DNA from: Candidatus Omnitrophota bacterium
GTDB taxonomy: Bacteria; Omnitrophota; Gorgyraeia; Gygaellales; Profunditerraquicolaceae
Assembly (NCBI GenBank): GCA_028710845.1
Contig: JAQTTI010000031.1
Coordinates: 1 to 8,794 of the forward strand
Reading direction: 5' to 3'
DNA: 8,794 nt
Shown piece by piece: positions 1-5,196 of the stretch. The stretch's first letter is position 1. Each line of letters starts with the position of its first letter. Below the pieces are notes generated by a model, which did no database searches, was not told the DNA's origin, and saw only the letters and a program-made list of their open reading frames with translations. Both the position numbers and the translations under genes were made by a program.

Positions 1-201
1 TTCTCCGGATTTTATCCCTTGGGTGCTTTCATAAACCTGCATTTCAGCCAGCTTGCCTCGCACACGGATAACTTCAGCCTTAATCCGTTCCTGCCCATGG
101 ATAATATAGGCCACTTCATTCTGAATAATGAACCCATCTACCTGAGCGGTAACCATATTGGCGTTAACATTAACTATTTTTCCGGTTCTTTTATTTTCCA
201 T
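1..201 (-). CDS. atpA: V/A-type ATP synthase catalytic subunit A, N-terminal fragment (cut by window edge)
   Basis: The first 67 residues of the catalytic A subunit; the remainder (normally about 580 residues in total) lies beyond the left edge. The N-terminal beta-barrel is recognisable: GKIVNVNANMVTAQV near the start, then RIKAEVIRVRGKLAEMQVYE and STQGIKSGE, matching the family pattern of an E-V-I-R-L-x-G segment followed by an I-Q-V-Y-E-x-T-x-G-I-x-x-G-E segment. The P-loop lies outside. The ATG at 201 begins 1 nt after the DUF2764 stop, and no Shine-Dalgarno is visible, so reinitiation is the likely mode of translation. The order E, DUF2764, A matches the chlamydial-type cluster, and subunits B, D, I and K are expected further left. 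Confidence 0.9.
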   Translation of the reverse strand, partial: MENKRTGKIVNVNANMVTAQVDGFIIQNEVAYIIHGQERIKAEVIRVRGKLAEMQVYESTQGIKSGE

Positions 202-202
202 A

Positions 203-730
203 TTAAGTTAGTAAAGTTTGGTTGAATAGACTTTCTTTGTCCGCTTTCTGAATCCTGTCCCAGCGCTTTAATATTTTAAGTTTTAAAGCATAAGTTAATA
301 AAAAATCGAGGTCAAAAAAATGATTGGTGCTTAAATACTCGAGATAATTCCATCTTTCCTGGTCCAAACTTTTTTCTGCCTCAAAAAGCGACTGCATCCT
401 GTAACTAGCCATAGCTACGTGGCTAATATGCGCATCCTGAGAATCAGGAAGCCTAATGAACTTCTGGGGGTCGGTTTTTTTCCTCCGGGCCCTGGCTTTA
501 ACCAATGCATTTCTTAGGCCTGTTTCAAAGTTAACCCATTTTTCTAACGTCTCATTTAAAGAGATATTTAATAAATCGGGCTGCTCATAACAGGCGCTAT
601 GCAAAAGCCCGATTTCTTTCTCCGGCACCAGGCCTTTACATTTCTGTAAGAATTCTTCCAGGCCGATTGCGGGCTTCGAGAGAAAATTCAGCATCGGAAG
701 GCTGGATATCAAATAAATATAATAAGCCAT
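203..730 (-). CDS. DUF2764 family protein of V-type ATPase operons
   Basis: A 175-residue protein matching the DUF2764 family that sits between subunits E and A in V-type ATPase operons of Chlamydiae and some other bacteria. Visible signatures are the N-terminal YYIYLISSLPML (3-14), the nearby EEFLQKC (25-31), a central W-x-x-F-E-x-x-LRNALVKARA stretch (65-81), and the C-terminal WNYLEYL (127-133) with HFFDLDFLLTYALKLKILKRW (137-157). No transmembrane segment or catalytic motif is evident. The biochemical role is not established here. The operon position matches where archaeal clusters encode subunits C and F, so it may act as a rotor/central-stalk adaptor; this is inference. It has no Shine-Dalgarno; its ATG follows the subunit E stop by 1 nt, and its own stop is 1 nt before subunit A. 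Confidence 0.85.
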   Translation of the reverse strand: MAYYIYLISSLPMLNFLSKPAIGLEEFLQKCKGLVPEKEIGLLHSACYEQPDLLNISLNETLEKWVNFETGLRNALVKARARRKKTDPQKFIRLPDSQDAHISHVAMASYRMQSLFEAEKSLDQERWNYLEYLSTNHFFDLDFLLTYALKLKILKRWDRIQKADKESLFNQTLLT

Positions 731-731
731 A

Positions 732-1334
732 TTATTGTGATTGCAAAATTTTAACCAGCTCTGGCCTCAGGTTTGTAGATATATATTCGGCTAATGCTGG
801 TGTGGTAAAATCAAAAATCGACTTACCTGAATCAAAGCTTATTGTAAATCCCCCGTAAATACTATCTGATGACTTTAAGGTAACCTGTTTTTTTGACTCC
901 TGTATAAGCTGACTTAAAAATTCCTTTTCCAGTTTTTCCTTATCTTGCTGGCTTAAAGATATTATTACTTCGGCACCCGAAGAAAAAGAGGCGTTTTTAA
1001 TCAAAGAAATTATAATCCCCGATAATTCTTCCGTAGATAAAGCTTGGCGGATATTGGCCTTAATAATTGTATCTAAAGTAGAGTTAATCTCTTTCCTGAG
1101 ACTGATTAAAAAATCGCGGCCGGCCTGCTTTAAAGAAGCCCGGGTAGAATCATCTAATCTTTTGGCCTCAATATTTGCTTCAGCGATAATTTTTTTGGCT
1201 TCGGCCTTGGCATCCGCAATTATCTTTTGGGCCAGGGTATCGGCTTCTTTTTTTATTTTTGCCGCATTATCCTCGGCGGCCCTGATGCCTTCTTGCTGAA
1301 TTTTTGCGATTAAATCTTTAATTTCTTCTGCCAT
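732..1334 (-). CDS. atpE: V/A-type ATP synthase subunit E (peripheral stalk)
   Basis: A 200-residue peripheral-stalk subunit linking the catalytic head to the membrane part of a V/A-type ATPase. Residues from about 10 to 90 form an Ala/Lys/Glu-rich heptad region (for example KIIADAKAEAKKII) typical of the stalk coiled coil with subunit G/H. The C-terminal part (about 100-200) is the globular domain, with the family pattern SIYGGFTISFDSG (158-170) and a terminal helix region. The ATG at 1334 overlaps pyrF by 17 nt and has a strong AGGAG site. One nt separates its stop from the next ATG. Sequence conservation in this family is low, so the call rests on the coiled coil, the C-terminal pattern and the position before DUF2764 and subunit A. 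Confidence 0.88.
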   Translation of the reverse strand: MAEEIKDLIAKIQQEGIRAAEDNAAKIKKEADTLAQKIIADAKAEAKKIIAEANIEAKRLDDSTRASLKQAGRDFLISLRKEINSTLDTIIKANIRQALSTEELSGIIISLIKNASFSSGAEVIISLSQQDKEKLEKEFLSQLIQESKKQVTLKSSDSIYGGFTISFDSGKSIFDFTTPALAEYISTNLRPELVKILQSQ

Positions 1335-2007
1335 ATAAATCTCCTAAAATTTCTTCTACTTTTAAAACCGGGTTATCTGCCTTCAAAATAGGCCTGCCGA
1401 TAACTAAATAATCACTCCCCGAACTTTGCGCCTCCAGAGCGGTAGCTATCCTTTTTTGATCATCCCGGGATGAATCCCCTGCCCTAATACCGGGGGTTAC
1501 GATTAAAAATTTATTTTTTATCTTACTGCGCAGCAATTTTGCTTCATGAGCTGAGCAAACTATTCCGTCTAAGCCCGAAGCCAACCCCAACCTTGCTAGC
1601 CCCAGCACATCTTTTGTCCCGGAAGCCTGGCTGGTTAAAACCGTAACCCCGATTAAAAGCGGCCTGGTTTTTAAAACTTTTTTCTGGTTAGCTGCTTCCT
1701 TAACGCTGGCTTCAATCATTTCTTTGCCTCCCAAAATATGCAAAGTAAGCATTTTGACTTTAAGCCTGGCTGCCTGAGCTATCGCTTTAGCAACTGTATT
1801 CGGAATATCAAAATATTTTAGGTCTAAAAAAACTTCCGCGCCGCGCTTATGGAGCATTTCGATAATCCTTGGCCCATAAGCGGTAAAAAGTTGGCTGCCT
1901 ACCTTAAAAATCTTTATTTTAGGGTAAAGTTTATCTACAAAATATTTGGCCTGCTCTAATGTATCTACATCTAAAGCAAGAATAATCTGGGATTTTTGGG
2001 CTGCCAT
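1318..2007 (-). CDS. pyrF: Orotidine 5'-phosphate decarboxylase (PyrF)
   Basis: Converts OMP to UMP, the last step of the pathway; 229 residues, as expected for the bacterial short form. The catalytic charged tetrad is visible: D13 in LALDVD, K35, and the D-x-K-x-x-D motif DLKYFD (62-67). The later phosphate/base-binding elements TPGIR (171-175) and IGRPI (203-207) are also present. The ATG at 2007 is 4 nt after the pyrD stop; no clear Shine-Dalgarno is present, so translational coupling with pyrD is likely. The last 17 nt of pyrF overlap the start of the V-type ATPase subunit E gene and carry that gene's ribosome-binding site, so pyrimidine synthesis and ATP synthase genes appear to share one transcript. 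Confidence 0.96.
   Translation of the reverse strand: MAAQKSQIILALDVDTLEQAKYFVDKLYPKIKIFKVGSQLFTAYGPRIIEMLHKRGAEVFLDLKYFDIPNTVAKAIAQAARLKVKMLTLHILGGKEMIEASVKEAANQKKVLKTRPLLIGVTVLTSQASGTKDVLGLARLGLASGLDGIVCSAHEAKLLRSKIKNKFLIVTPGIRAGDSSRDDQKRIATALEAQSSGSDYLVIGRPILKADNPVLKVEEILGDLYGRRN
1341..1345 (-). promoter_or_regulatory. Shine-Dalgarno of V-ATPase subunit E gene inside pyrF
   Basis: AGGAG on the minus strand lies 6 nt upstream of the ATG at 1334 and is embedded in the pyrF codons for Leu-Gly-Asp near its C-terminus. It is one of the strongest ribosome-binding sites in the window and marks the entry to the ATP synthase cluster. Confidence 0.75.
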
Positions 2008-2011
2008 AAAT

Positions 2012-2938
2012 TTATATTTTCAAGATTCCGGTTATTTCTCTTAAGCTTCTTATTTTATTATCAGCCATGTATTTTTTTAAACCTTCAATAATCTCTGAGG
2101 AGATACCCGGATTTATAAAATTGGCGGTGCCTACGCTGATTGCGGTTGAGCCGGCGATAAAAAATTCCAAAGCGCTTTGGGTATCCATTATACCACCCAT
2201 ACCGATTATAGGAATTTTAATTTTATTGTATACCTCCCAGACCATCCTGACGGCAATCGGCCTTATTGCCGGTCCGCTTAAACCCCCTACCCAAGAGCCT
2301 AATTTAGGAGCCCGCTTATTCACATCTATGCTCATACCGCCAAGCGTGTTAATCAAGGATACTGCATCAGAACCGGCTTCTTCGCTGGCCTTGGCGATCT
2401 CGGATATACTGGTAACATTGGGCGATAATTTTGTAATCAGGCACTTTCTGGTTAACCTCCTTACTTCTTTTACTAATCCAAAGGTGCTTTGGGCATCCTG
2501 GGAAATTAATTTATCTTTATGCAAATTCGGGCAGGAAATATTTAATTCTATTGCGCTGACTTCCTTAAGATCATCTAAGATTTCGGCTAACTCCAGGAAT
2601 TCGTCCGGCGAATTTTCAGAAGCAATACTGACAATTATCGGAACCCCAAGCTTTTTTAAAAAGTTGATCTTGTCTTTAATAAAGTTAGCGATACCCGGGT
2701 TTTCCAAACCGATTGAATTAAGCATGCCTGCCGGGGTTTCACAGGTGCGCGGAGCAGGGTTGCCGGCTCGGGGTTTAACTGTAATGGTTTTAGTGACGAT
2801 AGCCCCTAGTTTTTCTAAATCCGTAAAATTCTTGAACTCCTCGGCGTAGCCAAATGTTCCGCTAGCTACCATCACCGGATTATTTAAGTGAAGTCTTCCT
2901 ATTTTTACGCTTGAGTCCGGTTGGCACCTTTTTACCAT
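2012..2938 (-). CDS. pyrD: Dihydroorotate dehydrogenase, class 1B catalytic subunit (PyrD)
   Basis: A cytosolic FMN enzyme oxidising dihydroorotate to orotate; 308 residues. The catalytic base is a Cys in ELNISCPN (C136), typical of class 1 enzymes, and the adjacent pyrK gene marks it as the NAD-linked 1B type. Other visible family elements are the N-terminal NPVMVASGTFGY (20-31), VTKTITVKPR with K50, TKLSPN (169-174), NTLGGMSID (197-205), GGLSGPAIRP (218-227) and the FMN phosphate-binding GMGGI (246-250), then AISVGTANF. The ATG at 2938 overlaps the pyrK stop by 7 nt and is preceded by GAGGA (2945-2949) at 6-nt spacing. The start is well supported. The pyrF ATG follows 4 nt after the stop. 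Confidence 0.96.
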   Translation of the reverse strand: MVKRCQPDSSVKIGRLHLNNPVMVASGTFGYAEEFKNFTDLEKLGAIVTKTITVKPRAGNPAPRTCETPAGMLNSIGLENPGIANFIKDKINFLKKLGVPIIVSIASENSPDEFLELAEILDDLKEVSAIELNISCPNLHKDKLISQDAQSTFGLVKEVRRLTRKCLITKLSPNVTSISEIAKASEEAGSDAVSLINTLGGMSIDVNKRAPKLGSWVGGLSGPAIRPIAVRMVWEVYNKIKIPIIGMGGIMDTQSALEFFIAGSTAISVGTANFINPGISSEIIEGLKKYMADNKIRSLREITGILKI

Positions 2939-3711
2939 ATTAATTCCTCGCTTAAAAAGATAGGGCCGTCATGGCATACCCTTTTAAAACCGAGCTTGGT
3001 TTGAACTGTACATCCAAGGCAAGCTCCAATTCCGCAAGCCATATGCTCTTCCAGAGAGAGCTGGGCTCTAATTTTATTTTCCGCGGCAATTAAACTTATT
3101 GCCTTTAACATCGCTTTAGGTCCGCAGGCATATATGGTCGATAGTCTATGGTCTATAGTCGATAAAGTCTTTTTCAAGAGATCGGTTACCTTGCCTTTAA
3201 ATCCCAAAGAACCGTCGTCGGTAGCAAGCTCAACCCTGGATCCTAAAGATTTAAATTCCTTAATACATAAAAGGCAGTTTTTTGATTTTGCCCCAATTAA
3301 AACCAGGGGTTGGCTTAATTTTAATCTTTCGGCTAAAAAAACAAGCGGGGCAACCCCCATCCCGCCTGCGACTAGGATATTTAAAGAGTTTTTTGAGCTA
3401 GTTTTCGAAAGATTAAAACCATTCCCCAGGGGGCCGATAACATCTAAAAATTCCCCGGGTTTTCTTTTGGCCAAACCCTGCGTGCCTTGCCCTATTGCTT
3501 CATAAATAAGCCTGATTTTGGAAGAAGATACGCTATGGATGCTTAAAGGCCTTCTTAATAATGGTATCGAGTTATCATTAACTTTTATATTGATAAATTG
3601 CCCGGCCATGGCCCGCCGGGCAATTGCGGCAGACTCCAGCTCCAAATGCCAATAGTTTCCGGAAAAGTTATTATTAGAGTTTATTCTTGCTATTACCCTG
3701 GCCGCTTCCAT
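2932..3711 (-). CDS. pyrK: Dihydroorotate dehydrogenase B, electron-transfer subunit (PyrK)
   Basis: An FAD and [2Fe-2S] flavoprotein that passes electrons from PyrD to NAD+ as part of a heterotetramer; 259 residues, the usual length. Visible are the FAD-binding RRPLSIH (53-59), the NAD-binding GGMGVAPL (116-123), YACGPKAML (194-202), and the C-terminal cluster ligands C226, C231, C234 and C246 (HMACGIGACLGC, then RVCHDGP). The ATG at 3711 lies 38 nt inside the preceding membrane-protein gene, right after an A8 run, with no good Shine-Dalgarno at normal distance. The start is therefore less certain than the identity, although the protein N-terminus aligns well with the family. It overlaps pyrD by 7 nt, which fits co-translation of the two subunits. 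Two oddities lie inside: a 7-nt tandem repeat and a strong inverted repeat, listed separately. Confidence 0.95.
   Translation of the reverse strand: MEAARVIARINSNNNFSGNYWHLELESAAIARRAMAGQFINIKVNDNSIPLLRRPLSIHSVSSSKIRLIYEAIGQGTQGLAKRKPGEFLDVIGPLGNGFNLSKTSSKNSLNILVAGGMGVAPLVFLAERLKLSQPLVLIGAKSKNCLLCIKEFKSLGSRVELATDDGSLGFKGKVTDLLKKTLSTIDHRLSTIYACGPKAMLKAISLIAAENKIRAQLSLEEHMACGIGACLGCTVQTKLGFKRVCHDGPIFLSEELIW
2945..2949 (-). promoter_or_regulatory. Shine-Dalgarno of pyrD inside pyrK 3' end
   Basis: GAGGA on the minus strand lies 6 nt before the pyrD ATG and within the last pyrK codons. Together with the 7-nt overlap it fixes the pyrD start. Confidence 0.7.
3133..3160. repeat. 7-nt tandem repeat (four units) inside pyrK
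   Basis: On the minus strand four consecutive 7-mers read GACTATA, GACCATA, GACTATC, GACCATA; a partial unit flanks them at 3161-3164. The consensus is GACYATM. The unit is not a multiple of three, yet the pyrK frame stays open and encodes STIDHRLSTI (residues 184-193) just before the conserved YACGP motif. It looks like a small in-frame repeat insertion in a loop of PyrK. Confidence 0.75.
3596..3625. repeat. Perfect 11-bp inverted repeat inside pyrK
   Basis: The arms AATTGCCCGGC (3596-3606) and GCCGGGCAATT (3615-3625) are perfect reverse complements around an 8-nt spacer. A 10-bp palindrome (3604-3613) is nested inside. In pyrK it encodes residues around AIARRAMAGQF (29-39). In mRNA it would form a stable GC-rich hairpin about 90-115 nt after the pyrK start. 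There is no U run after it, so it does not look like an intrinsic terminator. Confidence 0.75.
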
Positions 3712-4393
3712 ATTTTTTTTCAGTCTGCCTGCTTAATAAAATTACTAAAATTGCGAATAAAACAAAGGTCAAAAATAACCAAACAGATTGCTTAAGATAG
3801 ACCCCAAAGCCCTCACTTACGATATCTTCCCAGGACTCTACTAATAAAACAAACAAAAGCAAAGTGATCATCGAACCAATCTCTTTTTTAAACCAGTTTA
3901 ATTTTATGGGCAGATAGTCGCTGGCATCCATCTCTACCATGTTTAGCAGGGGGGGGAAAATTCGCGGGACTTTCTGGCAATATTTTTTATACGTATCAGA
4001 AAATTTTTCCTGGAGCTTCTTCTCCTCTTTATATATAAGCAAAAGGTAGCGGATAATGAAAATTATAATAAAAACTACGACAGCCCACCATTTAAAGATC
4101 GCTAGAACTACCCCCAGGCCGATTAAAAATATCCCCAAATACATTGGATTACGCACAACCTGATATGGCCCGCCCTGAATTAATGATTGGCTTTCGCGGG
4201 AATGTTCCGCCTTATACCCGCGCGCAGAAACCCGGATAATTTGCCCTAAAAAGATAAGCGCGAAACCTAAAACCTCCGCCGCTTCTTCCCAGGCTCCCCC
4301 GGAATAGCTCCTAAAGAAAAACCTGGGAAAAAAGGCAACCAGGATAACTGCGCAAACCATGATAATACCATTTATCTTAAGGCGTTTTTTCAT
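3674..4393 (-). CDS. Integral membrane methyltransferase-like protein (isoprenylcysteine/phospholipid methyltransferase type) with C-terminal extension
   Basis: A 239-residue membrane protein. A first hydrophobic segment lies at about 8-23 and a second at about 41-56. Next come the SAM-binding signature GGPYQVVRNPMYLG (74-87), a long hydrophobic hairpin (about 87-121), and EEKKLQ...Y..Y...VPRIFP (123-147), all typical of the ICMT/PEMT family. Family members usually end near this point. Here about 90 further residues follow, with two more predicted membrane segments (about 174-187 and 204-221) and a basic, Gly/Asn-rich tail. The methyl acceptor is unknown. I prefer the ATG at 4393, 2 nt after the mutM stop; a GTG at 4408 would overlap mutM. 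No clear Shine-Dalgarno is visible. The extension starts exactly after a run of eight C. The 3' end overlaps pyrK by 38 nt. Confidence 0.8.
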   Translation of the reverse strand: MKKRLKINGIIMVCAVILVAFFPRFFFRSYSGGAWEEAAEVLGFALIFLGQIIRVSARGYKAEHSRESQSLIQGGPYQVVRNPMYLGIFLIGLGVVLAIFKWWAVVVFIIIFIIRYLLLIYKEEKKLQEKFSDTYKKYCQKVPRIFPPLLNMVEMDASDYLPIKLNWFKKEIGSMITLLLFVLLVESWEDIVSEGFGVYLKQSVWLFLTFVLFAILVILLSRQTEKKYGSGQGNSKNKL

Positions 4394-4395
4394 AT

Positions 4396-5196
4396 TTAAA
4401 TTTGGCACTTAACACAATGATAAGTGCCCCTTCCTCCCTGCTGAAATTTTTTTATCGGTTTACCGCAAATAAAACAAGGCTTATTGGCCCGGCCATAAAC
4501 TTGATGGAAACGCATATAATCGCCGTTCTTTCCCGAGACCCTTACATAATCATCTACCGAGGAACCACCGTGTAAAATTGCACTTTTCAAAACACTCTTC
4601 ATCTGCTTAAACAAGTTTTCTTTTTCTGCTTCTTTCAGGCTTTGAGCGCTTCTTTGCGGGTCGATTTTAGCCCGGAATAGAATTTCAGAAGCATAAATAT
4701 TACCGATTCCGGAGACAAATGACTGCTCCATCAACAAGCCTTTAATTTTAGTTTTCCTCTTAGAGAGCATATCTTTAAAATCAGTAAAAGTCAAATCAAA
4801 TGGCTCTGGGCCGAGGGTTTTAATAAATTTTATTCTTCCCCAATCAGAATACAGGCGTAAATCTGCGAATAAACGCTGATCGTTAAAATCCAGCATGTCT
4901 GCGTCCTTAAATACAAAGGATAAACGGCTGGTTCTGCCTGTACCCGGGTAAACCAGCTGCCCGGTCATTTTAAGGTGGATGGTCAAAAAACGATTATTTG
5001 ATAGCTCAAGAACCAGTAATTTTGCCCGGCGAAAAATTTTTCTTATAATCGTCCCCTCTATCCCTTTTTTAAATAATTCGGGCGAGGGCTCGCGGATTAC
5101 CTTGGGATTATTTATTATTATCTTAACTATTCTTTTGCCGAGAATAGTTTTTTCTAAATCCCTTTTAATTGTTTCAACCTCTGGCAGCTCTGGCAT
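4396..5196 (-). CDS. mutM: Formamidopyrimidine-DNA glycosylase (Fpg/MutM)
   Basis: A bifunctional glycosylase/AP lyase that removes 8-oxoguanine and formamidopyrimidines; 266 residues, the usual family length. The N-terminus is the catalytic MPELPEVET (P2 nucleophile after Met removal, E3). A conserved Lys is at position 59 (RRAKLLVLEL), and HLKMTGQL (74-81) carries the lesion-wedge Met. The helix-two-turn-helix signature is SGIGNIYASE (162-171). A C-terminal zinc finger uses C241, C244, C261 and C264, with the finger Arg at 256 (GGRGTYHC). The stretch NDQRLFADLR (105-114) corresponds to the usual conserved D-x-R-R-F-G region, somewhat diverged. The ATG at 5196 lies 23 nt inside the carB 3' end and is preceded by AGGA (5202-5205). 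MutM is often found next to polA or coaE; its place inside a pyrimidine operon is unusual. Confidence 0.96.
   Translation of the reverse strand: MPELPEVETIKRDLEKTILGKRIVKIIINNPKVIREPSPELFKKGIEGTIIRKIFRRAKLLVLELSNNRFLTIHLKMTGQLVYPGTGRTSRLSFVFKDADMLDFNDQRLFADLRLYSDWGRIKFIKTLGPEPFDLTFTDFKDMLSKRKTKIKGLLMEQSFVSGIGNIYASEILFRAKIDPQRSAQSLKEAEKENLFKQMKSVLKSAILHGGSSVDDYVRVSGKNGDYMRFHQVYGRANKPCFICGKPIKKFQQGGRGTYHCVKCQI

Noticed and set aside
19..225. Plus-strand open frames, including long ones at 2067-2849, 5529-5897, 7508-7891 and 8223-8627
   Set aside because: All lie antisense to well-supported minus-strand genes, show no family motifs, and have no ribosome-binding or operon context; they are shadows of the real genes.
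3712..3719. A8 run just before the pyrK start as a programmed frameshift site
   Set aside because: The run is in the Glu-Lys-Lys codons of the membrane protein's tail, and the pyrK ATG follows directly; a separate start explains pyrK without frameshifting, and no stimulatory structure is seen.
4394..4408. GTG start giving five more residues on the membrane methyltransferase-like protein
   Set aside because: An ATG at 4393 sits 2 nt after the mutM stop, which fits the spacing elsewhere in this operon; the GTG would overlap mutM without a better ribosome-binding site.
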